Origin: Virgibacillus phasianinus
GTDB lineage: Bacteria; Bacillota; Bacilli; Bacillales; Amphibacillaceae
NCBI RefSeq assembly: GCF_002216775.1
Contig: NZ_CP022315.1
Coordinates: 2,852,001 to 2,916,000, forward strand
Direction: 5' to 3'
DNA length: 64,000 bases
Every line of letters starts with the position of its first letter. Positions within the stretch are counted from its first letter, which is position 1. The notes beneath the pieces were generated by a model, which did no database searches, had not been told where the DNA came from, and saw nothing but the letters and a program-made list of their open reading frames with translations. This document shows, in pieces, positions 1 through 8,910 of this stretch. The position numbers and the translations under genes were made by a program.

Positions 1-14
1 TAATTAATTACATT

Positions 15-46
15 AAAAAAAGTGACCCCGCATGTATCAAGGTCAC
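15..46 (-). terminator. Terminator of the mrp operon
   Basis: On the minus strand GTGACC (46-41) pairs with GGTCAC (27-22), followed by a run of T (21-15). It begins inside the mrpG stop codon and closes the operon. Confidence 0.75.
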
Positions 47-429
47 GTTTCACCATTGTTTTGTTTTTTTCTTTTTTTAATCGTTTCTTCAAGCTCATCT
101 GTACGCTCATATATTACAGGTTTAACCCCATTCCGGTGTGCTGCACGGGAAATCATATGCCCTGATACAGGTGCGGTTAATAAAGTGAATACAATGGCCA
201 GCAGAAGTTTACCGCTAACTATAGATTCAGATGCATATAAAAATAGAAACGCACCAATCAATATTCCTGCAATCCCCAAAGTTGAAGCTTTAGTAGCTGC
301 ATGCAGCCTAGTATAAATATCGGGAAATCGGACAATCCCTATCGCACTGGATAGAAGAAAGAATGTCCCCGATAAAATAAAAAAGGAGGTAAGGAAAAAT
401 AGGATGATTCTACTCCATGTCTCGATCAA
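43..429 (-). CDS. mrpG: Na+/H+ antiporter subunit MrpG
   Basis: Small membrane subunit of the multi-subunit Mrp cation/proton antiporter. The first 90 residues hold three hydrophobic segments, with the family-typical stretch around 'GIVRFPDIYTRLHAATKASTLG', and a charged cytoplasmic tail follows. I chose the TTG at 429, giving 128 aa, close to the family length. It is preceded by AAAGGGTG and overlaps the end of mrpF, as expected for translational coupling. The reading frame stays open upstream to 474, so a longer start cannot be excluded. Last gene of the operon; a terminator follows at once. Confidence 0.9.
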   Translation of the reverse strand: MIETWSRIILFFLTSFFILSGTFFLLSSAIGIVRFPDIYTRLHAATKASTLGIAGILIGAFLFLYASESIVSGKLLLAIVFTLLTAPVSGHMISRAAHRNGVKPVIYERTDELEETIKKRKKQNNGET

Positions 430-721
430 TGATAACACCCTTTTCAAGAAATTTTGCAATTGCCAGCGTACCAATAAATAAAAGAATTCCGATTAGCAGA
501 ATAACATCATTAAAATTGGTAGAAGCGAGAACGATGGCCAACAGTGCAGCAAGTCCCATTAACCCCATGCCAATTGTATCGAGTGCAACGGCACGATCAG
601 CATTTGAAGGACCGACGATAATACGATATAAGAGTAAAACAAGAGAAATAGAAATTCCAACTACCGATATTTTTGTTGCGATATCCAAGATTTGTTTCGA
701 GAGTTCCAAAAGTTCATTCAT
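410..721 (-). CDS. mrpF: Na+/H+ antiporter subunit MrpF
   Basis: A 103-aa protein with three predicted membrane helices and the conserved 'GPSNADRAVALDTIG' segment around residues 36-51, diagnostic of MrpF/MnhF. It belongs to the Mrp complex that exchanges cytoplasmic Na+ for external H+. The ATG at 721 overlaps the mrpE stop by 4 nt, so the two are translationally coupled. Its 3' end overlaps the start of mrpG. Confidence 0.95.
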   Translation of the reverse strand: MNELLELSKQILDIATKISVVGISISLVLLLYRIIVGPSNADRAVALDTIGMGLMGLAALLAIVLASTNFNDVILLIGILLFIGTLAIAKFLEKGVIIDRDME

Positions 722-1194
722 CGTGTAACCTCCATTATTGCTTTTTCAAAGGAATCTTTGATTTCAGCAATCGATTCATCAATATCATCTATATCCATCG
801 CATGTATATAAAGATGTGTATTGTCCTCCGATATAGCAATTGTTAGTGTTCCAGGAGTTAGTGTAATTAAATTTGCCAGTAAAGTAATTTCCCAATTACT
901 TCTCAATTCTGTAGGCAATGCAAAAATGCCAGGTTCAATATCAAGCTTGGGTTTGTAGACCAATTTAATAATATCCAGGTTTGCGGTAATTAATTCTTTG
1001 ATAAACAATAAAATAAGTTTAATTATTTTAAAGAATCGTTTTAAGTAAAATTCATCTGGAACAAACCGGTTAAGTAATAATAACAGGATTATTCCAAGTA
1101 TAAAGCCACCAATAAAGCTAGGGAACGTATATGTTTCTTTTAAGAACATCCACATTACAGCAATGATCACATTGATAACAATCTGAAATGTCAT
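718..1194 (-). CDS. mrpE: Na+/H+ antiporter subunit MrpE
   Basis: MrpE/MnhE family, 158 aa with the ATG at 1194. That start begins MTFQIVIN, which aligns with the B. subtilis MrpE start and length. A TTG at 1200 gives two more residues. N-terminal membrane helices are followed by a soluble domain with the family motif 'SLITLTPGT'-like 'NLITLTPGTLTIAISEDN' near residue 112. RBS AAAGGAG lies about 10 nt upstream. Non-antiporter subunit needed for assembly of the complex. Confidence 0.93.
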   Translation of the reverse strand: MTFQIVINVIIAVMWMFLKETYTFPSFIGGFILGIILLLLLNRFVPDEFYLKRFFKIIKLILLFIKELITANLDIIKLVYKPKLDIEPGIFALPTELRSNWEITLLANLITLTPGTLTIAISEDNTHLYIHAMDIDDIDESIAEIKDSFEKAIMEVTR

Positions 1195-1200
1195 AATCAA

Positions 1201-2682
1201 TTACTCCTTTAATACGGCATCAATATATACCTCTGGATCGAGTAAGTACGTTGAGATACCTTCGATTGTTGGATAAAAGAACTCTGCACCGATACCCAAA
1301 ATGACAGAAAAAGTTAATAAGAAAATAATTGGGCCGATTAATCCTTTTGTTGATTTTTTCTCCGTTTCATACTTTGAATTTTTCTCGCCCCAGAAACCTT
1401 TGATAAAAATTTTCATAACGGAATACAAAATTAGTAAACTGGATGCTAATGCAATGATCGTAATGGCAATTTCACCGTTAGCTAATGTCCCTTTCAACAG
1501 TAGAAGTTTTGCAATAAAACCACTAAATGGGGGAATACCAGCAAGAATGAACGCTGAAACAAATAATAACCAGCCAAGCACGGGATAGTAGTGGATGAGC
1601 CCGCCCATTTTTCGTAAATCTGATGTTCCGGCTACATATGCGACTACCCCAACTATGAGAAATAACACGGCCTTGATTATCATATCATGTACAAGGTAAT
1701 AGACGGCACCACTTACGGCATCCTGTTCAAATACACCAATTCCCATGATGATAAAGCCAATAGCTGGGATGATATTATAGGCTATAATAAGTTTGACATT
1801 ATTTGTTGAAAAGGCACCTAATATCCCAAATATCATTGAAAGACCTGCTATCCAGATAAACATTTGATGGGTCATATCGAGCTTGTAAATAAATATCAGT
1901 GAAAAAACACGGATGATTGAATAAATCCCAACTTTCGTCAAAAGCGCCCCAAATAAAGCTGAAATTACAGGATTTGGAACAATGTATGACTTTGGCATCC
2001 AATAGAATAATGGAAACAATGCTGCTTTTGTTGCGAAAACGAAAAAGAACAAAAGACCAATTGTTGTTAGTATTCCTTTTTGATCGACTTCCTGAACACG
2101 TTCAGCAATGTGGGCCATGTTAACTGTTCCGACAACACCATATAAAAATGCCACAGCGGTTACAAACAGCATGGAAGAGAAGAGATTAATCAGTACATAC
2201 TTGATAGACTCCCGCAGCTGCACCTTGTCCCCACCTAAAACGATTAACGCATAAGAAGCCATTAATAATACCTCAAAGAATACGAACAGGTTGAATAAAT
2301 CTCCGGTGAGAAAAGCTCCGGATACACCTGTTATTAAAAAGAACATAAACGAGTAAAAATAATGTTGTTCCTGTTTTAAAGTTACCGAATGTGGTGCGAA
2401 AAAAGCACATGCTACGGTGATAATGTTTGTTGTTAATACAAGAATGATGGCCAGTGGATCCGCTACTAAAATGATTCCGTATGGCGCTGGCCAGTTACCT
2501 GTCTCTAATATTATCGGACCATGATTAATAACCTGCCAGGCTATGTATGCAACAACCAATAAACTGGAAATAGAAAAAATCTTTGTTAATGCACGTAATA
2601 GTTTTACTTTTGTTGGAAAAAAGGCTAGGATTATTCCAGCGAATAATGGAATGATTATTGGCAATACTGCTAAATTACTCAT
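1201..2682 (-). CDS. mrpD: Na+/H+ antiporter subunit MrpD
   Basis: A 493-aa polytopic membrane protein of the proton-conducting NuoN/NuoM-like family, with about 14 hydrophobic segments. Seen motifs include 'FFEVLLMASYALIVLGG' with the conserved Glu of helix 5, and 'KAALFPLFYWMPKSYIVPNPVISALF', the broken-helix region with Lys. MrpD is one of the two ion-translocating subunits. It overlaps mrpC by 8 nt and abuts mrpE. Confidence 0.96.
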   Translation of the reverse strand: MSNLAVLPIIIPLFAGIILAFFPTKVKLLRALTKIFSISSLLVVAYIAWQVINHGPIILETGNWPAPYGIILVADPLAIILVLTTNIITVACAFFAPHSVTLKQEQHYFYSFMFFLITGVSGAFLTGDLFNLFVFFEVLLMASYALIVLGGDKVQLRESIKYVLINLFSSMLFVTAVAFLYGVVGTVNMAHIAERVQEVDQKGILTTIGLLFFFVFATKAALFPLFYWMPKSYIVPNPVISALFGALLTKVGIYSIIRVFSLIFIYKLDMTHQMFIWIAGLSMIFGILGAFSTNNVKLIIAYNIIPAIGFIIMGIGVFEQDAVSGAVYYLVHDMIIKAVLFLIVGVVAYVAGTSDLRKMGGLIHYYPVLGWLLFVSAFILAGIPPFSGFIAKLLLLKGTLANGEIAITIIALASSLLILYSVMKIFIKGFWGEKNSKYETEKKSTKGLIGPIIFLLTFSVILGIGAEFFYPTIEGISTYLLDPEVYIDAVLKE

Positions 2683-3013
2683 TTTTGTTACCCCTTAATT
2701 GATCCATGTTATCTGTTCCGTTATCATTTGCAGCCCTGTAGGCTAATACTAATAAAAGGCTTGTAATACCAAAGCTAATTACAATCGATGTCAGAATTAA
2801 GGCTTGTGGCAGTGGGTCTGTATAATTTGATACATCTTCATTTAAAATAGGGGATTTACCGCCTTTTAGCCCCCCCATAGTTAAAATAAACAAATGGGCC
2901 CCATGTGACAGAAGTCCTGTACCAATAATAATTCGTATTAATTGTTTTTGAAGGAGGTTATAAATCGCTGTTGCAAATAATAATCCCGCAAGAATACAGG
3001 TGACAATTTCCAT
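2675..3013 (-). CDS. mrpC: Na+/H+ antiporter subunit MrpC
   Basis: A 112-aa NuoK-like subunit with three membrane helices. The 'LSHGAHLFILTMGGLKGGKSP' and 'DPLPQALILTSIVI' stretches are typical of MrpC/MnhC. Its ATG directly follows the mrpA stop codon (TAA then ATG), with the RBS inside the mrpA tail. In group-1 Mrp operons mrpB sits between A and C; here no base separates them. Confidence 0.95.
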   Translation of the reverse strand: MEIVTCILAGLLFATAIYNLLQKQLIRIIIGTGLLSHGAHLFILTMGGLKGGKSPILNEDVSNYTDPLPQALILTSIVISFGITSLLLVLAYRAANDNGTDNMDQLRGNKNE

Positions 3014-5350
3014 TTACTCCGCCTCCTTTTTCCGCTTGATTTTTATAAGGCCAAAGATGGCAAGTGCTGCAATTCCCAAAACAGTAATTTCAAACATCGT
3101 ATCCAGGCCACGCATATCCACTAAAATAACGTTAACAACATTATCGCCGCCTCCAAGCTTGTGCGAAGTTTTAAGGAAGTATTCTGCGATAGAGTCAAAC
3201 CAGTTACTGGTATGTGCAGAAATGCCAATCAGTGTCATCATCGCGCCAAATGCAACAGAGATAACTGCATTGATTAATTTTGATTTACCCGATTCTTTTC
3301 TAACTTGCATCTTTGGTAAGTGGAAAAAGCACAGTAAGAATAAAGCTACAGTTACCGTTTCAATAATTAATTGAGTTAACGCTAAGTCAGGTGCCCGGTA
3401 AATAACAAACAGAATGGAAATCCCATATCCAACAACACCTAGAACAAGTATTGCAGCAACATTATGTTTCGCAAATATAGTCGCAAGTGCTGCAACCATC
3501 ATGACCACAACAACAGAAATTTCGATTGGAGTTATATCCGCCAGGTTGTCAAAGCCAATCGTAAATCCACCCGTTAACAACATGAAGGTAAAGGTAACAA
3601 TTGCTGTTGTGCCTAGGATTAGCGCTACATAAAGTCTTAATGAGCCGTTCATGTAAAAGTTTGTAACCTGATTGGAATATACATCCAGCTTATCTACAAT
3701 CACATCGTAGGTTTTATTTAGACTTAATTTTCCTGGCAGGATACGATAAACAGCATTCCATTTTTTTCGTGTTAGTACCAGCAGTGTTCCAAGAACAACT
3801 ACTATCAGGGACATAATAAACGCAGGTTTTTTCCACCCATGCCAGTATACAATATGGGGATGGAATGCTTCGCCACTGATTGCTTCGGCGGTATGCGCTA
3901 AAAATGAGCCGTTTACAAGGTTAGGGAACAATCCAATGATAATAACCAGTCCCACCAAAATAATCGGAGAAAGCAACATGCCAATTGGTGCCTCATGCGG
4001 CTTCTTAGGTAGTTGCTTTTCCTTTTTTCGGCCAGAAAATACACCAAAAAAGAAATACATGGAGTAAACAAATGTGAAAATACTGCCGAAAACGGCTAAC
4101 ACAGGAATAATGTCGATTAGAAAACTAGCAAACGAGCCTACATTTTCATTTAATCCGAGACTGGACTGGAAAAACAATTCCTTGCTATAAAATCCGTTTA
4201 AGAATGGGAACGGAACCCCAGCCATTGAAAATGTTCCAAAAAAGGCAAGTGTTGCTGTGATAGGCATAAAGGTGAGTAAGCCACCTAATTTCCGAATATC
4301 CCGGGTTCCGGTTTCATGATCAACGATTCCCGCGACCATAAACAGGCTGCCTTTGAATGTGGCGTGATTCAATATATGGAACACAGCTGCGAACACTGCT
4401 ACCTTTGTTCCAAAACCAAGCATAGCCATAATCATACCCAGCTGACTGATTGTAGAAAATGCGAGTATTGCTTTTAGATCGGTCTGTTTAACAGCCATAT
4501 AGGAGCCCCAGCACAGGGTAACGATTCCCGCAATACTGACAATAATAAAAAACCATTCATAGTCTGCTAAGATTGGTGAAAATCGTGCAACAAGAAACAA
4601 TCCGGCTTTAACCATTGTTGCCGAATGAAGGTAAGCACTTACCGGAGTTGGAGCCTCCATTGCATCAGGCAACCATATATGAAATGGAAATTGGGCAGAC
4701 TTTGTAAACGCACCAAGTAAAATAAACACCAATATTAATGGAAGATAAGGACTGTTCAAAATAACAGATTTTTGTTCAATCATAGCCTGAATACTTGTTG
4801 TATCAGTGATAACTGATAATAAAATAAATCCTCCGAACATACTTAATCCGCCAAAAATGGTAATTAGCATTGATTTCAGTGCGCCATAGCGGGAACGTTC
4901 ATTAAAATGCCAATAACCAATCAGCAAAAAGGAAGATATAGAAGTTAACTCCCAAAAAGTGTACATGACAAAAACATTATCTGATAAAACAACACCAAGC
5001 ATACCAGCCATAAACAGTATTAAATAGACATAGAAATGGCCTAACTGCTCCGTTTTATCAAGATAATAGATGGAATAAAGAACAACTAATGCACCAATTC
5101 CGCTGATTAACAAAACAAAAAGGAGACTTAATCCATCTAAATAAAAATCAAAATTTATTGATAGGGAAGGTATCCATTGATATGTTTGTCTTACGGGTGA
5201 AAAGTTTGTACCAATAAACTGAATAAAGTATAAGAAGATTATGAGTGGAATAAAAAAGACAAATATTCCTGTATGTATCTTATGTTTAACTTTGCTTAAG
5301 AACGGAATTAAGCAGGCAATTAGAAGTGGTAATAGTACTGCGAAAATCAT
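3014..5350 (-). CDS. mrpA: Na+/H+ antiporter subunit MrpA
   Basis: Largest Mrp subunit, 778 aa. The N-terminal 500 residues resemble NuoL, with conserved Glu in 'FWELTSISSFLLIG' near 133 and the 'LPDAMEAPTPVSAYLHSATM' segment near 230. The C-terminal third carries the MrpA-specific domains, including 'YRAPDLALTQLIIETVTVAL', and ends with 'VNVILVDMRGLDTMFEI'. About 800 aa is the unfused MrpA length; fused MrpA-B proteins are about 150 aa longer, so mrpB is not fused here. RBS AAGGAGGAAT lies upstream. First gene of the operon. Confidence 0.97.
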   Translation of the reverse strand: MIFAVLLPLLIACLIPFLSKVKHKIHTGIFVFFIPLIIFLYFIQFIGTNFSPVRQTYQWIPSLSINFDFYLDGLSLLFVLLISGIGALVVLYSIYYLDKTEQLGHFYVYLILFMAGMLGVVLSDNVFVMYTFWELTSISSFLLIGYWHFNERSRYGALKSMLITIFGGLSMFGGFILLSVITDTTSIQAMIEQKSVILNSPYLPLILVFILLGAFTKSAQFPFHIWLPDAMEAPTPVSAYLHSATMVKAGLFLVARFSPILADYEWFFIIVSIAGIVTLCWGSYMAVKQTDLKAILAFSTISQLGMIMAMLGFGTKVAVFAAVFHILNHATFKGSLFMVAGIVDHETGTRDIRKLGGLLTFMPITATLAFFGTFSMAGVPFPFLNGFYSKELFFQSSLGLNENVGSFASFLIDIIPVLAVFGSIFTFVYSMYFFFGVFSGRKKEKQLPKKPHEAPIGMLLSPIILVGLVIIIGLFPNLVNGSFLAHTAEAISGEAFHPHIVYWHGWKKPAFIMSLIVVVLGTLLVLTRKKWNAVYRILPGKLSLNKTYDVIVDKLDVYSNQVTNFYMNGSLRLYVALILGTTAIVTFTFMLLTGGFTIGFDNLADITPIEISVVVVMMVAALATIFAKHNVAAILVLGVVGYGISILFVIYRAPDLALTQLIIETVTVALFLLCFFHLPKMQVRKESGKSKLINAVISVAFGAMMTLIGISAHTSNWFDSIAEYFLKTSHKLGGGDNVVNVILVDMRGLDTMFEITVLGIAALAIFGLIKIKRKKEAE

Positions 5351-5524
5351 CTAATTGGATTCCTCCTTGATATGTTATGTAGTTTAGTATCGAAAAAAGG
5401 TACTATAAAGGTAATTATATATTGAATTGCATATTGATGATAGTGGAGTTTATGATTTTACAATCATTGTTAATATAGCAATCCTTACCTGATAGCTTAT
5501 CATAACTGTTATGCTGGCAAAATA

Positions 5525-5562
5525 AAAAACCCTTATCATTCATAAAAATGACAAGAGTTTTT
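5525..5562 (-). terminator. Terminator downstream of sda
   Basis: On the minus strand an arm AAAACTCTTGTCATT pairs, with two mismatches, with AATGATAAGGGTTTT and is followed by more T. It separates sda from mrpA. Confidence 0.65.
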
Positions 5563-5591
5563 GGGTCGTACATCCATAACCATATATAGTT

Positions 5592-5732
5592 TTAGCCGGA
5601 TTGTTTCATTTTATGGGTTAGACTTCGTTTTTGAATTTCTTTTTCGATTAAATAAATAAAATCAGGGCTGAGCTTTAATTCATGTGCTTTTTGGTATGAT
5701 TCTAGTAACAATTCGTCAGATAAGTGGTTCAT
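5592..5732 (-). CDS. sda: Sporulation inhibitor Sda (DNA-replication checkpoint)
   Basis: Read directly from the minus strand: ATG at 5732, stop TAA at 5592-5594, 46 aa. The protein starts [20 protein letters not shown] and contains '[14 protein letters not shown]', matching the helical-hairpin protein Sda in length and sequence. Sda binds the dimerisation domain of KinA and blocks the sporulation phosphorelay when replication is perturbed. RBS AAAGGGGGC. It sits divergently next to yqeG, as in B. subtilis, with DnaA boxes upstream. Confidence 0.93.
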   Translation of the reverse strand: MNHLSDELLLESYQKAHELKLSPDFIYLIEKEIQKRSLTHKMKQSG

Positions 5733-5782
5733 GAATAAAGCCCCCTTTAAAATGTTAATTCTTAATGTGTTAATGTAAGTTT

Positions 5783-5811
5783 AATTTACCATGAAAAGCC
5801 TTGTTGGACAA
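5783..5811 (-). promoter_or_regulatory. Putative sigma-A promoter of sda
   Basis: On the minus strand: -35 TTGTCC (5811-5806), 17-bp spacer, -10 TAAATT (5788-5783). Its start site would lie about 45 bp upstream of the sda ATG, and the DnaA boxes begin just upstream of the -35. Confidence 0.5.
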
Positions 5812-5819
5812 GGCGCAAG

Positions 5820-5918
5820 TTATCTACATTAGCCTGTAGATAACTTGTGAATAAACAAAAAAATATTGTCGTATTGCCTGATTTAAAGGTGTTTTTAATG
5901 TGAACAAAGTTATCCACA
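5820..5918. promoter_or_regulatory. DnaA-box cluster upstream of sda
   Basis: Four 9-mers resemble TTATNCACA: TTATCTACA (5820-5828), TGTAGATAA (5835-5843, inverted), TGTGAATAA (5846-5854, inverted) and TTATCCACA (5910-5918, exact consensus). The first two form a 10-bp inverted repeat. In B. subtilis DnaA activates sda from such boxes, so this is probably the same replication-to-sporulation link. It is not an origin: no AT-rich unwinding array or dnaA/dnaN is present. Confidence 0.8.
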
Positions 5919-6133
5919 ATGAAAAAAATAGGAGAAATTGTCGAACGGTTTTTGCTTATTTCTTTAGTTATTCCGCTTGTGGCGGGTTGTTTCTGGATTA
6001 GACAATTTTCGCTAGTACTTTATATATGTGTTAAGTTATTATAGGATTAGTAATAAATAACATTATACGAATAAAGGTTATTTACAAATGGAAAAAGTAG
6101 AACTAGGATTGACTATACTAATGAGGTGGAAAC

Positions 6134-6649
6134 GTGTTAAAGAATTTTTTGCCAAATGAACATGTGAAAAGTGTTTTCGATATCCATCCCGCAGCACTTA
6201 AACAAAGAGGGATAAAGGGAATTATCACCGATCTTGATAACACTTTGGTAGCATGGGATGTTAAGAATGCAACCCCGGAAATTATTAACTGGTTTAAACA
6301 AATGAAAGATCACGATATTACAATTATGATTATTTCTAATAATAAGCAGGAGCGCGTTAAGATCTTTGCGGAACCACTAGACACGCCTTTTGTGTTTAGT
6401 GCGCGGAAACCGCTGAGTCATGCATTTAAGACAGCAGCAAACCAAATGGGATTAAAAAAAGAAAACATTGTAGTCGTAGGAGATCAACTCTTAACAGATG
6501 TATTAGGCGGAAATTTCGCAGGCTTTTATACGATATTAGTGCTACCCATTGTACAAACAGATGGAAAGATAACACAGTTTAATCGTAAAATTGAGCGTCG
6601 TATTTTAAACTACATGAGAAGAAAAGGTAAGATCACCTGGGAGGAGTAA
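6134..6649 (+). CDS. yqeG: YqeG, HAD-family (subfamily IIIA) phosphatase
   Basis: A 171-aa HAD-superfamily protein. Motif I is 'ITDLDNTLVAWD' near residue 31, with the two catalytic Asp. Motif II is around 'IISNN' and motif IV around 'VVGDQLLTDVLGGN'. The substrate is not known from the sequence. GTG start with GAGGTGG upstream. The stop overlaps the start of yqeH, and the pair is always adjacent in Bacilli, which suggests a shared role near ribosome biogenesis. Confidence 0.92.
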   Translation: MLKNFLPNEHVKSVFDIHPAALKQRGIKGIITDLDNTLVAWDVKNATPEIINWFKQMKDHDITIMIISNNKQERVKIFAEPLDTPFVFSARKPLSHAFKTAANQMGLKKENIVVVGDQLLTDVLGGNFAGFYTILVLPIVQTDGKITQFNRKIERRILNYMRRKGKITWEE

Positions 6650-6651
6650 TG

Positions 6652-7752
6652 ATGGAAGATATATATTGTCAAGGCTGTGGTACAGCAATTCAAACAACTA
6701 ATAAGGATGAAATTGGCTATACACCTGCGTCTGCACTCGAAAAGGATGTTGTCCTGTGTCAGCGGTGTTTTCGACTGAAGCACTATAATGAAATTCAGGA
6801 TGTTTCGGTGACCGATGATGATTTTTTAAAAATGGTAAGTCAAATTAGGGATGAAAAAGGTTTGGTTGTCCACCTGATAGACATTTTTGATGTCAATGGA
6901 AGCATGATTCAAAGCCTGGCTAGGATAATAGGCGACAAACCGATTTTATTGGTAGGTAATAAGGTAGATTTATTACCAAAATCGACGAATAAGAAGAAAT
7001 TAATAAATTGGTTGAAAAAGTCTGCAAAAGATGCTGGCATCAAGGTCGATGATGTTTTTCTGATCTCATCCATTAAAGGACATGGCATCAATGAATTAAC
7101 AAGGGAAATGGAAAAAGCAAGAGATGGTCAGGATGTTTATGTTGTTGGAACTACAAATGTTGGCAAGTCCACGTTCATTAATCAGCTAATTCAACAAACT
7201 ACCGGGGATAAACATGTTATTACCACATCCTATTTTCCTGGAACGACACTTGGATTCATCGAAATTCCACTCGACGATCATTCGGTGCTTATTGATACAC
7301 CGGGGATAGTAAACAAACAGCAAATGGCCCATTATGTTTCAAAAAATGACTTAAAGACAATTACTCCAACAAAGGAGATTAAGCCAAGAATATTTCAGTT
7401 GAATAGTCAACAAACATTATTCTTTGGCGGACTTGGACGAATTGATTTTATTAAAGGGAATAAACAATCCTTCGTTTGTTATTTTTCGAATCATGTATCG
7501 ATTCACAGAACGAAGCTTGCGAACGCTGATAAACTTTACGAGGACCATGTTGGCGACCTATTATCTCCCCCGGATGAGGAAACACGTGGAATATTACCCG
7601 ATTTAGTGCAAAGCACATTTCGGATAAAAGAAGAAAAGATGGACATTGTTTTTCCTGGTTTAGGATGGGTTATGGTTCCTGATATTAATACAACTGTTGT
7701 TGTCCATAGTCCTAAATCGGTTGCGGTTTCAATTAGACCAGCATTAATTTAG
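6652..7752 (+). CDS. yqeH: YqeH, circularly permuted ribosome-biogenesis GTPase
   Basis: GTPase for 30S subunit assembly, 366 aa. An N-terminal zinc finger has C6, C9, C36 and C39. The G motifs are permuted: G4 'LVGNKVDLL' precedes G1 'GTTNVGKSTFI' and G3 'IDTPGI'. A C-terminal RNA-binding domain follows. Two ATGs exist at 6649 and 6652; the second has better spacing from GGGAGGAG and matches the usual N-terminus 'MEDIYCQGCG'. Overlaps the yqeG stop, so coupled. Confidence 0.95.
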   Translation: MEDIYCQGCGTAIQTTNKDEIGYTPASALEKDVVLCQRCFRLKHYNEIQDVSVTDDDFLKMVSQIRDEKGLVVHLIDIFDVNGSMIQSLARIIGDKPILLVGNKVDLLPKSTNKKKLINWLKKSAKDAGIKVDDVFLISSIKGHGINELTREMEKARDGQDVYVVGTTNVGKSTFINQLIQQTTGDKHVITTSYFPGTTLGFIEIPLDDHSVLIDTPGIVNKQQMAHYVSKNDLKTITPTKEIKPRIFQLNSQQTLFFGGLGRIDFIKGNKQSFVCYFSNHVSIHRTKLANADKLYEDHVGDLLSPPDEETRGILPDLVQSTFRIKEEKMDIVFPGLGWVMVPDINTTVVVHSPKSVAVSIRPALI

Positions 7753-7764
7753 GGAGGGTTGGTA

Positions 7765-8604
7765 ATGGAGTATCGCTTTGGTTTGGTGGGATATCCGATT
7801 GAGCATTCGTTATCCCCATGGATTCATAATAAATTTATCCTAAAGGCTGGATTTAAAGGGAACTATGCCTTATACGAAATAAATACAACGGAATCGTTTG
7901 CTGACCGCATAAAGGAAATAAAGAATGATATGCTTGATGGGTTCAATGTAACGGTACCGTACAAGCAAACCATTATACCGTACCTTGACGATCTGGATGA
8001 AAAAGCAGCTGCAATCGGGGCTGTAAATACCGTGGTATGTAAGGGTGGAAAATGGACAGGTTATAATACGGACGGAGATGGATACCTAAGATCCCTGATC
8101 CAGGCCTATCCATCAATAGGACAGGATACTAATAAAAATGTTTTGATTATTGGAGCTGGCGGAGCAGCGCGGGGAATTCTTTATACGCTTGGTCAAAAAG
8201 GCTTTAATCATATCGATCTAGCTAATCGAACACTAGATTCGGCCCACAAGTTAAAGGATTTATTTAATCTTGACAATACAAACCTTTTGACGTTGTCCGA
8301 GGCTGAGAATGTACTTGATAGTTATGACATTATTATTCAAACAACATCAGTAGGAATGAAACCGGCACAAGAAAAAACCATCGTGAACGTTAATAAACTG
8401 ACAAAAGAAAATATTGTTAGCGATATTGTCTATCAGCCAGTGACAACTGCCTTCTTAAAAGATGCCGAAAATGCCGGGGCACGCATACACCGCGGCCATT
8501 CCATGCTGCTATATCAGGCGCAGTATGCTTTTGAACTGTGGACGAATATTCGAGTTGAGATAAATGAAATGGATCAGGAATTATTTAGACAATTGGAAGG
8601 ATGA
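7765..8604 (+). CDS. aroE: Shikimate dehydrogenase (NADP+)
   Basis: Reduces 3-dehydroshikimate to shikimate in aromatic amino-acid synthesis; 279 aa. The substrate-binding motif 'PIEHSLSPWIHN' is at the N-terminus, and the catalytic Lys lies in 'NVTVPYKQ'. The dinucleotide-binding loop 'IIGAGGAARGI' lies near residue 132. ATG 7765 is 6 nt after AGGGAGGG; a TTG at 7759 is too close to the RBS. Middle of the yqeG-yqeM operon, with yhbY 4 nt after its stop. Confidence 0.95.
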   Translation: MEYRFGLVGYPIEHSLSPWIHNKFILKAGFKGNYALYEINTTESFADRIKEIKNDMLDGFNVTVPYKQTIIPYLDDLDEKAAAIGAVNTVVCKGGKWTGYNTDGDGYLRSLIQAYPSIGQDTNKNVLIIGAGGAARGILYTLGQKGFNHIDLANRTLDSAHKLKDLFNLDNTNLLTLSEAENVLDSYDIIIQTTSVGMKPAQEKTIVNVNKLTKENIVSDIVYQPVTTAFLKDAENAGARIHRGHSMLLYQAQYAFELWTNIRVEINEMDQELFRQLEG

Positions 8605-8608
8605 TTTG

Positions 8609-8899
8609 ATGTTAACTGGAAAGCAAAAACGATTTCTACGTGCAAGGGCAAATCGGCTGAAGCCGATTTTTCAGGTAGGCAAAATTGGCGTAAATGATAA
8701 TATGGTTGAGCAAATATCAGAGGCACTTGAGAAGCGTGAGCTGATAAAAGTGAGTATTTTACAAAATTGTATGGAAGAAAAGGATACAGTTGCTTCCGAG
8801 CTTGCCGATGGAGCCAGCGCGGAATTGGTTCAAATTATTGGAAACAATATTGTCTTATATAAAGAGTCTCAGGAAAATAAGCAGATTACGCTGCCATAA
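8609..8899 (+). CDS. yhbY: Ribosome assembly RNA-binding protein YhbY (YqeI)
   Basis: A 96-aa CRM-domain protein starting MLTGKQKRFLRARANRL, with the conserved 'IFQVGKIGVNDNMVEQI' and C-terminal 'GNNIVLYKE'. CRM proteins bind pre-50S particles. The open frame extends upstream into aroE, but the ATG at 8609 after GGAAGGATGA gives the canonical N-terminus. Between aroE and nadD, as in other Bacilli. Confidence 0.93.
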   Translation: MLTGKQKRFLRARANRLKPIFQVGKIGVNDNMVEQISEALEKRELIKVSILQNCMEEKDTVASELADGASAELVQIIGNNIVLYKESQENKQITLP

Positions 8900-8910
8900 A
8901 GGAGTAAATC

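Noticed and set aside
5820-5918. Possible replication origin
   Set aside because: The DnaA boxes are few, there is no dnaA, dnaN or unwinding array, and the site matches the known sda regulatory context.
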